Both the position numbers and the translations under genes were made by a program. A stretch of 64,000 bases of DNA from CAWAVN01 sp963825075 (GTDB taxonomy: Bacteria; Planctomycetota; Planctomycetia; Planctomycetales; Planctomycetaceae). The stretch lies in NCBI GenBank assembly GCA_963825075.1, contig CAWGRX010000036.1, forward strand, positions 124,001 through 188,000, read 5' to 3'. Under the pieces are notes generated by a model. The model was given only the letters and a program-made list of their open reading frames with translations. It ran no database searches and was not told the DNA's origin. Every line of letters begins with the position of its first letter. The stretch's first letter is position 1. This document shows, one piece after another, positions 44,637 to 54,742 of the stretch.

Positions 44637-46676
44637 TCACAAATAGGTTTCAAACTCCCGCTCGGTCCGGACCCGGCGGCGGAGGAGGAAGATGTGGGCG
44701 GGCACCAAATGCGGAGCCAGTTCGACGTAGTTCCGCCGCCCGTGCCACAAGTACCGCTCATCGGTCAGCAAATCCTGAACCTCATAAGGGTGCACCGCTC
44801 CCAATTCCAACTCATCGAGGGGCAAGTCCACGAAGCCGGATTGCGTGTAGTTCGGATCGAGATTCACCACCACTAAAATGATCTGAGTTTTATCGTCCGA
44901 AACCTTGCTGTAGCAAATCAGCTCCTCATTATCCACGCGGTGAAACCGCAGGTTATGGTTGGTGTGCAGGACGGCATATTCCGTGCGGATTTGATTGACG
45001 CGGGCCATGTATTTTCTCAGGCTGTCGGGCCGGTCCAGGTTGTGGTAGTGAATCTGATACTTTTCGGAATAGAGATACTCTTCGCTGCCCTCCTCCCGCG
45101 GAGCGGTCCAACTGTGCTCGAACGGCGGGCCGTAGATCCCATAGTTGGAACACAGCGTCGCCGCGAGCACCAACCGGGCCATGAAGGCCGGCCTCCCGCC
45201 GACTTGCAGATACTCGGTCAGAATGTCCGGCGTGTTGGGCCAGAAGTTGGGGCGGAAGAACTCGCGGACCGGCGTCTGCGTGAGTTCGGTGAGATACTCC
45301 GTCAGCTCGGCTTTCGTGTTCCGCCACGCGAAATAGGTGTAGGACTGCGTAAAGCCCAGCTTGGCCAGCCGGTACATGATCTTCGGCCGCGTGAAGGCTT
45401 CGGACAAAAACAGCACATCGGGATGCTCCCGCTTGATCTCGCCGATGCACCATTCCCAAAATGCAAACGGTTTCGTGTGGGGATTGTCCACGCGGAAAAT
45501 CTTCACGTCCCGCTCGATCCAGAAATCGAAGATGCTTTTTAACTCCGCCCAGAGCGCTTGCCAGTCTTCGGTTTCAAAATCGAAGGGATAGATGTCCTGG
45601 TATTTTTTGGGCGGGTTCTCCGCGTATTGAATCGTGCCATCCGGCCGTTTGCGGAACCATTGGGGATGCTCTTTCACATAGGGATGGTCCGGCGCGCATT
45701 GAAAGGCGACATCGAGCGCGACTTCGATCCCCATCTCGCGGGCCGTGCCAACCAGGTCTCGGAAAACCTGCATCGTCCCCAACTGCGGATGAATCGCCTT
45801 GTGTCCGCCTTCTTCCGCCCCGATCCCCCACGGGCTGCCCACATCGTCGGGGAAGGATTTGGTCGCGTTGTTCTTGCCTTTGCGAAACGCCCGGCCGATG
45901 GGATGAATGGGGGGAAGATACAGCACGTCAAACCCCATCTCGGCCACATAAGGCAGACGGGCGAGGACATCTTTCAATGTGCCGTGCTGATGCGGACGAT
46001 CCGCCGCCGACCGCGGGAACATCTCGTACCAGGCGCTAAACCCCGCCCGCTTGCGGTCCACCGTCACGCGAAGTTCCCGCTGGTAAGTCGTCACAAAATC
46101 CCGCCGGGCATTCCTTTGCATCAGGTCTTCGAGGTCCTCCGCTTCGCAGATTTCCTCCGCATGTAAGAGGGCTTCCTCGGTGCGAAGCCGGAGGGCCCAT
46201 TTTTCAAGATCTTTTCGATCGCTGCCGCTCGCCTGACTTGCCGCGTCCTCGATCAGTTCCGCCCCGATCGCCAGATCGACCGCCGTTACCTGATGGGCCA
46301 GCGCGCGTTTTTTCAGATCGTGATGCCAGGTGAAAAACCGATCGATCCAGGCCTTAATCGTATAAACCGCCGTGCCTTCGCGATCGACGGTGAACTCGCC
46401 CCGCCAGCGGTCGTTGACCAGCATCTGCATGGGCGTTTCCTGCCAAGGCGTTCTTTCGCCTGGATTCGTCGGGGCGTCTGAATCGAGGGAGCGGTAACAC
46501 AAAACGGCGGCGACTTCGTCGTGGCCGTCGGTGAAAATGTCCGCTTCCACGACGACCCGCTCTCCCACCACCCGCTTGACGGGAAACTGCCCCGCATCGA
46601 CTTCGGGACGCACGCTCTCAATCACGACTCGGCTGCGGCCATCCGGATTTGACTTCAGCATTCCCATAGGTCTCAT
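44637..46676 (-). CDS. glgE: Alpha-1,4-glucan:maltose-1-phosphate maltosyltransferase GlgE
   Basis: This 679-residue GH13_3 enzyme extends alpha-1,4-glucan using maltose 1-phosphate. The N-terminal region has VVIESVRPEVDAGQFPVKRV. The barrel carries the catalytic Asp in IFRVDNPHTKPFAFWEW and the acid/base Glu in LFLSEAF. A GlgE-typical WHDLKKR region and C-terminal beta domain follow. ATGs at 46676, 46667 and 46661 are all possible. No trehalose synthase, maltokinase or glgB gene is in the window. Confidence 0.93.
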   Translation of the reverse strand: MRPMGMLKSNPDGRSRVVIESVRPEVDAGQFPVKRVVGERVVVEADIFTDGHDEVAAVLCYRSLDSDAPTNPGERTPWQETPMQMLVNDRWRGEFTVDREGTAVYTIKAWIDRFFTWHHDLKKRALAHQVTAVDLAIGAELIEDAASQASGSDRKDLEKWALRLRTEEALLHAEEICEAEDLEDLMQRNARRDFVTTYQRELRVTVDRKRAGFSAWYEMFPRSAADRPHQHGTLKDVLARLPYVAEMGFDVLYLPPIHPIGRAFRKGKNNATKSFPDDVGSPWGIGAEEGGHKAIHPQLGTMQVFRDLVGTAREMGIEVALDVAFQCAPDHPYVKEHPQWFRKRPDGTIQYAENPPKKYQDIYPFDFETEDWQALWAELKSIFDFWIERDVKIFRVDNPHTKPFAFWEWCIGEIKREHPDVLFLSEAFTRPKIMYRLAKLGFTQSYTYFAWRNTKAELTEYLTELTQTPVREFFRPNFWPNTPDILTEYLQVGGRPAFMARLVLAATLCSNYGIYGPPFEHSWTAPREEGSEEYLYSEKYQIHYHNLDRPDSLRKYMARVNQIRTEYAVLHTNHNLRFHRVDNEELICYSKVSDDKTQIILVVVNLDPNYTQSGFVDLPLDELELGAVHPYEVQDLLTDERYLWHGRRNYVELAPHLVPAHIFLLRRRVRTEREFETYL

Positions 46677-46965
46677 TCAATTGTTGACTCAACGCGCACG
46701 ATGGCTCCTCATCAAACAACCGCGGCGAATCGGAAGTTCCTTGAAGAGAGAAACCGGCCGAGGATGTTTCACGGGGTGGGGTCTCGGCATTCTAGCCTGT
46801 GTTTCAAATCAGGCAAACGGTGTGCCGATATTTGCAAGAGCGACTGTTGCATTCGGCCTTTGCGCCGTGACACTGGCTTTGCCAGCTCTGCCAGTCCGTT
46901 TCGGCGTCCCGCTCCAGAAATGCATCAGGCTTAGGCCGCCGAATGGTAAACCCGGCGTCTTTGGC
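46677..46965. other. Intergenic, one degenerate R4 repeat
   Basis: This is 289 bases between glgE and the NTF2-like gene, both minus strand. CACTGGCTTTGCCAGCTC at 46871 resembles repeat R4. No gene is seen. Confidence 0.45.
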
Positions 46966-47328
46966 TCACGATGCCTCCGGCATTGGCAATCCCTGGAGAC
47001 GCAAGAACGTGAGCTTGTCCCAATACCCGCGCTGAAACGCGATCTTCCCATTCACGACGTGAAAAAAGCCGCAGCCTCGCAGACCGAGAGGGTCGCGCCA
47101 CTCAAGAATCGCCCACTCTCCTTCCTGGAAAATGTGTTCCACGATGCAGACCATCTTGGCATTGGCGAATTCCGTTGCAAACATCTGCCGGATGGCATTG
47201 CGACCGAAAACGGGCTCCTCGGCGACCTGATGGTTGGTCGCGTCTTCGCTGTAGAAGTCCGCAAGCGCTTCCACGTCGCCACGGTTGAAAGCATCGACCC
47301 AAGACAGAACAAGTTCACGGGGTTCCAT
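46966..47328 (-). CDS. SnoaL/NTF2-like small protein
   Basis: This 120-residue alpha+beta-barrel protein opens MEPRELVLSWVDAFNRGDVE and continues LADFYSEDATNHQVAEEPVF, the SnoaL-like pattern with conserved Asp/His-type polar residues. It ends FFHVVNGKIAFQRGYWDKLT. Most members are small-molecule-binding or isomerase-like; no substrate can be named. It starts 13 bases after the zinc-ribbon gene. Confidence 0.85.
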   Translation of the reverse strand: MEPRELVLSWVDAFNRGDVEALADFYSEDATNHQVAEEPVFGRNAIRQMFATEFANAKMVCIVEHIFQEGEWAILEWRDPLGLRGCGFFHVVNGKIAFQRGYWDKLTFLRLQGLPMPEAS

Positions 47329-47341
47329 CGGTGCTCTAAAT

Positions 47342-47644
47342 TTAGTTCTCGCTGAAGTTCAATCGCCGCAGGGCGTCGCGGCCGAGCGGATCTTTCAGAT
47401 ACCGCTGGTGGCAATGCGGGCACAAGTCGAAGCGGAACTCTTGGGGCCCGTGGTCTTCCAAAGCCGACGCTTCGCCCGCTTCGGCGGCTTCAATGGCGGC
47501 GGCGAGTTCCTGCAGGTTGTCGGCATCCAGATCGTCTTCGTCAATCTCGTCGGGATCGAACGCCGGGTAAACTTCCACCTTGGCGATGTAACGCCGTCCT
47601 TCATCCAAACGCCGCCCGCAAAGGTCGCACGAAAAGTGCAGCAT
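47342..47644 (-). CDS. Zinc-ribbon protein with acidic middle
   Basis: This 100-residue protein starts MLHFSCDLCGRRLDEGRRYI and ends with CPHCHQRYLKDP, so two CxxC pairs could bind one zinc. The middle is acidic (DPDEIDEDDLDADNL). ATG 47642-47644 is preceded by AAGGA about 11 bases upstream; an earlier frame start is rejected because it predates the ribbon. Function unknown; probably co-transcribed with the SnoaL-like gene. Confidence 0.78.
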   Translation of the reverse strand: MLHFSCDLCGRRLDEGRRYIAKVEVYPAFDPDEIDEDDLDADNLQELAAAIEAAEAGEASALEDHGPQEFRFDLCPHCHQRYLKDPLGRDALRRLNFSEN

Positions 47645-47782
47645 GAGAATCGAATCCTTCCCAAGACAAGGGATGGTAACAGCAATAGCTCTTATCCACT
47701 GAATTCGATTTAAGCAGAAAACTGCGGATGGGGAAAGTCCCATTTGGCAGTTTTTTCGGGCAATTTTCTTCGCTGCCGAGGG

Positions 47783-48043
47783 TCAATTTTCGCTTGCCGA
47801 GGGCGTTTCGGGTTGTTCCATGCCGGGAACGGTCTGGCAGTTGCCGATCGTTTGTTCCCCGATGGAACTGCCGTTCGGCGTTTGGCAGGAATCCAAAAGC
47901 CGCTCGATGACTTGCAAGCGTTCTCTAGCCCGCTCGGACATCCGCACCGCTTCCCGCGGCCGAGAGGCGCGACTTGTCGCTTCCGGTTCGGCCGATTCCG
48001 ATTCGCGAGGGATCGAAGTCAAGACGGTCGTGGCTAGCGGCAT
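47783..48043 (-). CDS. Doubtful 86-residue hypothetical protein
   Basis: The frame reads MPLATTVLTSIPRESESAEP then a helical MSERARERLQVIERLLDSCQ and a polar tail. Codon choice resembles local genes, but there is no clear ribosome site at 48043 (an internal Met at 47941 is possible) and no family. It overlaps no other supported gene. Confidence 0.35.
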   Translation of the reverse strand: MPLATTVLTSIPRESESAEPEATSRASRPREAVRMSERARERLQVIERLLDSCQTPNGSSIGEQTIGNCQTVPGMEQPETPSASEN

Positions 48044-48766
48044 GGTGGGTCAACTCTCGGATCTCAGAAACGGGCGACGGGAAAGGTGTGCCACTGGCCC
48101 CGCCAGTGCCCTTCGGAAAATCAGCAGGCAAATGCCCGCCGATTTGGGAAGACCTCCCCGATGACAGTGGCGAGGCCAGCACATCTTTTCTTTTCGTGTT
48201 TGCGTGACGATCGCGCACCGGTGGTTTTTGGCGCGGTCGTTTGAGGTAATCTAGGCCATAGGAACCGGCCGTGCCGGATGTGACCGCAAAATCACGGCAG
48301 GGAATTTCGAGCCGGCCCGAACCGCCATCGCCATCCGCAAAACCGTTCCAATTCCGCCGCCGGACACAACAGCCCCACCGCTTCGGTTGGATCGCCGGAA
48401 CATCCTTATTTTTCAGGACTTTTGGCGTCCCGAAACCGGGCCTTGAGAGTTGCGATTTCGGGGCGAATTTGGTACGCTGTGATTGTGAATTTCGCCGAGC
48501 CATTTTCGCAAAATGCTCGCCCGAATTTTGGTTGTCCCGGCCTCTTTCCCAGCACGAAAAACAGCATGTTTTCCTCTCCCCCCATTGGGCCTCGTTCCGC
48601 GACCGGTTCCCCAATGACTTCGTGCTGATGAACACCGTTCCCTGACGGTCCCCCGGCTTGGATTGAGGTCTTTCTTCGCGATCAAGATCGTCCCGTTCCC
48701 GGACGATTTCGAGAAAAAGCATCGCGAAGCTGATTGTATTGAAGGTACTTTTGAGGAGCAGGTAAT
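48044..48766. other. Long intergenic region upstream of gyrA
   Basis: This is 720 bases with an R4 repeat (48086-48184) and no supported gene. A 297-codon minus frame (47925-48818) crosses it but is low-complexity in Arg/Ser/Gly and overlaps the gyrA start. The gyrA promoter should be in the last 150 bases. Confidence 0.5.
48086..48184. repeat. Short palindromic repeat R4, extended copy
   Basis: GTGTGCCACTGGCCCCGCCA at 48086 matches the clean copy at 56246. A diverged opposite arm (ACAGTGGCGAGGCCAGCAC) follows near 48166-48184. Confidence 0.6.
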
Positions 48767-51607
48767 TTGTCAAACGGTGATAGCGGAGATCTCCCCATCG
48801 GTGATGGGACGGAGCCAAGCCAACCTTCGGGCGGCAACGGCCGCATTCAACAACTCGACATCCAGGACGAGATGCGGACCAGCTATCTCACCTATGCGAT
48901 GTCGGTCATCATCAGCCGGGCCTTACCCGATGCGCGGGATGGATTAAAGCCCTCGCAGCGGCGGATTCTGGTCGCGATGAACGACCTGAACCTCGGCCCC
49001 AACAGCGGCCGGATCAAGTGCGCGAAGATCGCCGGCGATACCAGCGGGAACTACCATCCCCACGGCGAAACGACGATTTATCCAACTCTGGTGCGAATGG
49101 CTCAAGACTGGGTGATGCGGCAAGTCCTGGTCGACAAGCAGGGCAACTTCGGTTCGCTCGCCGGCTTGCCGCCCGCCGCCATGCGGTACACCGAAGCCCG
49201 TCTGTCGGGGGCGGCGGCGGAAATGATGCAGGATATCAACCGCAACACGGTCGATTTCATCGACACCTACGACCAGCGGATGAGCGAACCGGTTGTCTTG
49301 CCGGCGCGGTTTCCGAACCTCTTGGTCAACGGTTCCAATGGAATCGCCGTGGGGATGGCGACCAGCATGCCTCCGCACAATCTCGTCGAAGTCTGCGATG
49401 CGGTGATGCTGCTGATCGACGATCCCGATTGCACGATCGATGAGATTCTCGACGTGCTGCCCGGCCCCGATTTTCCCACCGGCGGCATTATCTGCGGCCG
49501 GTACGGGATTCGCCAGGGCTACATGACGGGGCGATCGACGATCACGCTCCGGGCCCGCACGCATTTCGAGACCGAAGGCAAAGCGGACGTGATCGTCGTC
49601 ACCGAGATTCCCTATCTCGAAACCCGCGACCGCATTCGCGAGAAGCTGGAACAACTCGCCAAGGAAGACCGCATGAAGGGCATTGCCCGCGTGGTCGACC
49701 TCACCGACCGCAAAGTGCCGTCCTGGCAGGTCCGGCTGCATATCGTGCTCAAACGCGACGCCGACAAAGAGGTGGTGCTCAACCAGCTTTACCGCTATTC
49801 GACGCTGCAAACGACGGTCAGCATGATCCTCTTGGCTTTGGTCGCCAACCGCCCGCAGACACTGACCGTCAAGGAACTGCTTGCCGAGTTTTTAAGGCAT
49901 CGCGTGGATGTGCTTCGCAGGCGGACGGAATTTCTGCTCGCCGAGGCCCGCAAGCGCAAGCACACGGTCGAAGGCCTGTTGATCGCCCAAATCGACATCG
50001 ATCAGGTCATCGACACGATCCGCAGTTCGTCCAGCCGAAACGAAGCCCGCGAGCGGTTGCAAGAAATCCAAGTCCCGGCCGAAATGGTCGCGCGGGCTTT
50101 GGGGGCCGACGGTTTCAAGGTCTTCCAGGAAGAGAACGGCCAGCACGAAAGCTACTCGCTCACGTCCCGCCAAGCCGAGGCGATCGTGTCCATGCAGCTC
50201 GGTTCGCTCGCCAACCTGGAGCGCGAGCAACTCAGCGGCGAGCACCGCAAGCTGCTTGATGACATTGCCGAATACCTGCAGCTGCTCTCCGACGAGGCGA
50301 ACATTCTCGCGGTCATTCGCGACGAGATGGAGGAACTCAAAAAGAAATACGGCGACTCCCGGCGGACCGAAATCACCGAGGAAGAACTCGGCGACGTGGA
50401 CCAGGACGATCTGATCACCGAGGAACCGATGGTCGTCATGCTCTCCCAGCGGGGCTACATCAAGCGGCACGCAGCTCAGCGTGTATCAGGCCCAGAACCG
50501 CGGCGGCAAGGGGATCACCGGCGCCAAGTCGACGAGGAAGACCCCATCGAGCACGTGTTCGTCTCCAGCACGCACGCCTATCTGCTGTTCTTCACCGATC
50601 GCGGGAAGGTCTACTGGCAGAAGGTGTACGACCTGCCCTTGGCAGCCGGACCGCCAAGGGCCGGGCCTTGGTCAACCTGTTGCAACTCGCCGAGGACGAG
50701 CGCAGTCTAGCAATGCATGGCCGTCATGGAGTTCGACGACGAACATTTCCTGATCATGGCCACCCGGAACGGGCTCGTCAAAAAGACCGTGCTCTCGGCT
50801 TACAGCCGGCCGCTCAAAGGGGGCATCATCGCGATCAAGCTCGACGAAGGCGATGGGCTGATCGACGTGCGGATCGTCTCCAAAGAGCGACGACGTCTTC
50901 CTCGCCACGGCCGACGGCATGTGCATTCGCTTCGCCGCGGAGGACGCCCGCGCCATGGGCCGCAACCACGCGGGGCGTCAAAGGGATCAGACTCGTCGGC
51001 GATGACAAGGTCGTCGGCATGGTCGTCGCCGAGCCAGAAACGCACGCTGCTCACCGTTTGCGAAAACGGCTACGGCAAACGGACGCCGATCGGTCCCGGT
51101 GAAGTCGGCCCGGAAGAACCCGAAACCGACGAAGAAGCCGAGGGGGATGAGAACGACCCCGAAGAAGAAGCCGCGAAGTACTCAGGCAACATGCGCTACC
51201 GCCGGCAGAACCGCGGCGGCAAAGGCCTCCGAGACATCAAAACCACAAAACGCAACGGGCAGGTGATCGACGTTCTGGCCGTCGCTGACGATGATGAAGT
51301 GTTGATGGTCACCGGCTTCGGCAAAATTCAACGGCTGCGGGCGCGGGACATCAGTCAGATCGGCCGCAACACCCAGGGCGTGCGGATCATCCGCTTGGAC
51401 GAAGACGACAAGCTCGTCTGCATCGCCCGCATCCCCGCGGAAGTCGTGGACGAGACCGAAATCGAAGGCCCGGCCCCCGAAGCCCTTCCCCCATCGGAAA
51501 CCGGGGAATCGCCCCCCGCCGAACCCGCTTCGGAAGCGTCGGAGGCATCGGAAACCCCGGCCCCCGAATCCTCCGAACCGCCGCCCGAAGACGAATCGCC
51601 GGAATAA
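48767..51607 (+). CDS. gyrA: DNA gyrase subunit A (seven small frameshifts, 50.46-51.05 kb)
   Basis: This is the GyrA of the type II topoisomerase. The N-terminal winged helix/tower is intact, with SYLTYAMSVIISRALPDARD and the active-site Tyr in AAMRYTEARLS. The C-terminal beta-pinwheel repeats (GYIKR, NRGGKG, GVKGIRL) are disrupted between 50468 and 51045 by about seven 1-base indels. After correction the protein is about 945 residues. A Pro/Glu/Ser-rich tail ends it. TTG 48767 follows GAGGAG by 8 bases. Gyrase is essential, so the indels are likely sequence errors. gyrB is not in the window. Confidence 0.93.
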
Positions 51608-51859
51608 ACATCTATTTATCATCGCCACCATTCTTGTTAGATTTCGGTCCGAACGGGATTTTTTTCGTCGGTGCGTTTCGGTTCAATGAAAAAATCACCC
51701 CCGTGTCATGGCGAAGTTTCCCGGCGTTTTGGTCATTGGGATTTTGAATGTTCAATTTGTTTCGGATTTCGAGATTCGGATTTCGGATTTTCGATATCAT
51801 CGTGTCGCCAGGGTTAAGGGGCTTGTTATGGCCTCCGCGCGTTTCCGAAGGAGTCATTG
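51608..51859. other. Intergenic between gyrA and ugd, holds repeat R5 copy 2
   Basis: This is 250 bases. R5 occupies about 51713-51805, and the remainder near 51850 has AAGGAG, the ugd ribosome site. No gene is seen. Confidence 0.5.
51713..51805. repeat. Interspersed repeat R5, copy 2
   Basis: It contains GTCATTGGGATTTTGAA, then TTTCGGATTTCGAGATTCGG and GATTTCGGATTTTC. It shares a 26-base identical run with the reverse complement of copy 1 at 2928-3067. Confidence 0.65.
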
Positions 51860-53194
51860 ATGAAAGTTGTCATGATTGGGACCGGCTATGTGGGGTTGGT
51901 CACCGGGACCTGTTTCGCCGAAAGCGGGAACGATGTGACCTGCGTCGATATCGACGAAGACAAGATCGAAGGCCTTAAGCGGGGCGAGATTCCGATTTAC
52001 GAGCCGGGCCTTAAAGAATTGGTGCACCGCAACAGCAAGGCGGGCCGGCTGCATTTCACGACGAGTTACGTCGACGCCGTCCCCAAGGCCCGTTGCGTGT
52101 TCATCGCGGTGGGCACGCCCCAAAGCGATGATGGGGCCGCCAATTTGACCGGCGTGTTCAAAGTCACCGAATCCTTGGCGCCGCATCTTTCCGAAAAGAC
52201 GATCGTCGTGATTAAAAGCACGGTTCCCGTCGGCACGAACCGCAGAGTCGCGAATCGGCTCAAGGAACTGACCGGCCGGGACGTGCACGTGGCCTCGAAT
52301 CCGGAGTTCCTCAAGGAGGGGGCGGCGATTGACGATTTCACCAAGCCCGACCGCGTGGTCGTCGGGGCCGACAGCGAGACCGCGGTGCGGGTGCTCTCCG
52401 ATTTGTACAAGCCGTTTTTGCGGACGGACCACCCATTTCTCGCGATGAGCCTCGAAAGCGCGGAGATGACGAAGTACGTTGCGAACTGCATGTTGGCGAC
52501 AAAGATCAGCTTCATCAACGAAATGGCCAACATCTGCGAGCGCGTGGGAGCCGACATCAACGATGTCCGCCGGGGCATCGGGCACGATGCCCGCATCGGG
52601 TTTTCGTTCTTATTCCCCGGCGTGGGCTATGGCGGGTCCTGTTTCCCCAAGGATGTGCAGGCGCTGATCTACGTAGCCGAGCACAACGGCGTCGATCCGC
52701 ATCTCCTTAAAACTGTGCATTCGGTGAACGATCACCAAAAGACGATCCTGTTCGAGAAGATCAACAAATACTTTGACGGCAAACTCGAAGGGCGGACGAT
52801 TGCGCTGTGGGGGCTGTCGTTTAAGCCGAAGACCGACGACATCCGCGAGGCCCCGTCGCTGGTGCTGCTCCATCAGCTTTTGGAAGCCGGCGCCCAATTG
52901 CGCGTGCACGACCCCGTCGCGCGGGAAAACGTGCAGAAGGAACTCAAAGGCCACCCCCATCTGGACCGCATGACCTTCTGCAACGACCGCTACGAAACCC
53001 TCGAAAACACCGATGCCCTGGCGATCGTTACCGAGTGGAACGAGTTCAGAAACCCGGACTTCGAGTATATGAAAGAGAAAATGAAAGCCCCCGTGGTCTT
53101 CGACGGCCGAAATCTGTTCAATCCGCTCAGCATGGCGGAGTGCGGTTTCTATTACTCCGGCATCGGGCTGATCCCGGTCGATGGGACGAAGTAA
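51860..53194 (+). CDS. ugd: UDP-glucose 6-dehydrogenase
   Basis: This 444-residue UDP-glucose/GDP-mannose dehydrogenase oxidises UDP-glucose to UDP-glucuronate. The Rossmann motif is IGTGYVGLVTGTCF; further blocks are NPEFLKEGAAIDDF, the Lys-containing EMTKYVANCMLATKISFINE, and catalytic Cys in GGSCFPKDVQAL. The C-terminal UDP-binding domain ends near DGRNLFNPL. AAGGAG lies 6 bases before ATG 51860. Its role could be in exopolysaccharide or lipopolysaccharide precursor supply. Confidence 0.95.
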   Translation: MKVVMIGTGYVGLVTGTCFAESGNDVTCVDIDEDKIEGLKRGEIPIYEPGLKELVHRNSKAGRLHFTTSYVDAVPKARCVFIAVGTPQSDDGAANLTGVFKVTESLAPHLSEKTIVVIKSTVPVGTNRRVANRLKELTGRDVHVASNPEFLKEGAAIDDFTKPDRVVVGADSETAVRVLSDLYKPFLRTDHPFLAMSLESAEMTKYVANCMLATKISFINEMANICERVGADINDVRRGIGHDARIGFSFLFPGVGYGGSCFPKDVQALIYVAEHNGVDPHLLKTVHSVNDHQKTILFEKINKYFDGKLEGRTIALWGLSFKPKTDDIREAPSLVLLHQLLEAGAQLRVHDPVARENVQKELKGHPHLDRMTFCNDRYETLENTDALAIVTEWNEFRNPDFEYMKEKMKAPVVFDGRNLFNPLSMAECGFYYSGIGLIPVDGTK

Positions 53195-53334
53195 GCATTT
53201 TCACCTTTCAGCGGAGCTGGAATTTATGTGGTGCAGGCGCCCTGCCCGCTCATGCAGCCATGCAGCCGAAACGGCTGCACACCACAATCTCAAATCTCTC
53301 ACGCGACGTGTGGGGCCATTGAGCAGCGGTGCGG

Positions 53335-53532
53335 TTATTTCTGCACCGCTTCGCGGACGATTTGGCGGGCCGCTTTGTAGGCATAGCGGATGGTAAAGAC
53401 GCGGGCTTCGATTTGCTCCTCGGTGAAATACCGGCCATGATCGCTCGGCGGCAACCCGGCCAGGGCGACGGTCAACGGCAACAGATCGAGAAATTCTTTA
53501 TAGCGTCTTTGGACTTCATTGGGGTCGGCCAC
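53335..53532 (-). CDS. Small hypothetical protein (planctomycete type)
   Basis: This 65-residue protein reads MADPNEVQRRYKEFLDLLPL then VALAGLPPSDHGRYFTEEQI and an Arg-rich C-terminal helix. GTG 53530-53532 is the start, with AAGGAG 7 bases upstream, a strong argument for expression. The family is not named by me; similar short proteins recur in planctomycete genomes as far as I recall. Confidence 0.7.
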   Translation of the reverse strand: MADPNEVQRRYKEFLDLLPLTVALAGLPPSDHGRYFTEEQIEARVFTIRYAYKAARQIVREAVQK

Positions 53533-53665
53533 TCGGAAGCTCCTTCACGGCAACAGGACGGAACCGGTCAACTCATCTTCACCGAGTTGCGCGGAGGCGG
53601 CCTTTCATTCAAGAGAGTTCCCCTGCGGACCGCCGCCAGGCCCGAAGAATGGCTTGCATCAAGCG

Positions 53666-54703
53666 TTATTCGTCAGTCCTTCGCCGCTTGCGGGAATTGA
53701 TGAGATCCGCCGCTTTTTGGGAAGGCGTTTGTTGGGGGGGCGCGGCGTTGCCATTGTCCGCAGGAGCCGGTGGCGCGGCGGGTTTGGGCTGTTCTTTCAC
53801 GCCTGTCTCTTCCGGGTTGGGCAGGCGAATGTCCGGAAAGCCCGAATCCTCGCTTGAGCCGGCCTCTTCCGCGGGTGGCGGTCCCTGCCCGGGATAGTTC
53901 TGTGGATTTTGTGGATTCTGTGGATAAGGCCCCGGTTGCGGCGGGTAACCATAGCCCATCGGCGGATAACCCGGCGGCGGGTAGCCCATCGGATAGCCTT
54001 GAGGCGGATACTGCGGATACTGTTGGTATTGCGGATACTGTGGGTATTGCCAACCGCCCGGCATTCCTTCGGGGGGATATTGGCCCGGCTGTTGCGGATT
54101 CCAGCCGGGCGGCGGCGTGGGGTGTTCGATCGTTTCCGGCTGCCCGGACGGGGCGGAGGACTCAGATTCCGTCAATACCGAATCGGCCTGGGAGATAATC
54201 GCCGTTTCTGCGTCCGCCTCCGTCTCCTCACCGGCGTTCTGATCCAGTTCGAAAACCGTGTCGCTTGAGGGGGACGCGGAAATCGTGCCGGAATCTTCCA
54301 AGGTCTGGGGCACCGGCATGTCGAAGGACGTTTCCAAAGTGGACGCGTTGGTCGTGGTGTCCTGGTTGGCGGTCGAGGGTTGGACCGGAGGCTCGTGGGC
54401 TTCCGGGGCGCCGATCACGACTTCGAAGTTGAGTTTTCCGATTCGTACCACGTCGCCCGGCGTGAGTACCGTCTCGCCGCGGATCCGCCGGCCGTTGACC
54501 AGAGTGCCGTTCGTACTGCCCAAGTCGCGGAGCCGGAGGGCATAGTCATCCAAGGTAAACACGCAATGATGCCGGCTCACCAGATCGCTGTTGGGACGCA
54601 GGTGGCAATCTTGTTCGCGTCCGACCAGGAATTTTCGGGTCTTGAACTCGATGAATTTGCCATCATTCTTACCGCCGATGACCTTCAGGCTGGCCTGCAG
54701 CAT
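53666..54703 (-). CDS. FHA domain protein with Pro/Gln/Tyr/Gly-rich C-terminal tail
   Basis: This 345-residue protein has an FHA domain at residues about 5-95: GREQDCHLRP, SRHHCVF and DLGSTNGTLVNGRRI carry the canonical Gly/Arg, Ser/His and Asn phosphothreonine-binding residues. An acidic Ser/Thr-rich linker follows. From about 210 a disordered region repeats YPQYPQY, PPGYPPMGYGYPPQP and similar. ATG 54701-54703 is chosen; the frame extends to 54781. It could be a reader of the Ser/Thr kinases. A dyad lies upstream at 54743-54769. Confidence 0.87.
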   Translation of the reverse strand: MLQASLKVIGGKNDGKFIEFKTRKFLVGREQDCHLRPNSDLVSRHHCVFTLDDYALRLRDLGSTNGTLVNGRRIRGETVLTPGDVVRIGKLNFEVVIGAPEAHEPPVQPSTANQDTTTNASTLETSFDMPVPQTLEDSGTISASPSSDTVFELDQNAGEETEADAETAIISQADSVLTESESSAPSGQPETIEHPTPPPGWNPQQPGQYPPEGMPGGWQYPQYPQYQQYPQYPPQGYPMGYPPPGYPPMGYGYPPQPGPYPQNPQNPQNYPGQGPPPAEEAGSSEDSGFPDIRLPNPEETGVKEQPKPAAPPAPADNGNAAPPQQTPSQKAADLINSRKRRRTDE

Positions 54704-54742
54704 GGAATTATCGCTCCGGACATTGGAATTTTGACCTATTGA

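Noticed and set aside
47925..48818. 297-codon minus-strand frame upstream of gyrA
   Set aside because: Low-complexity Arg/Ser/Gly composition, overlaps the gyrA start and repeat R4.
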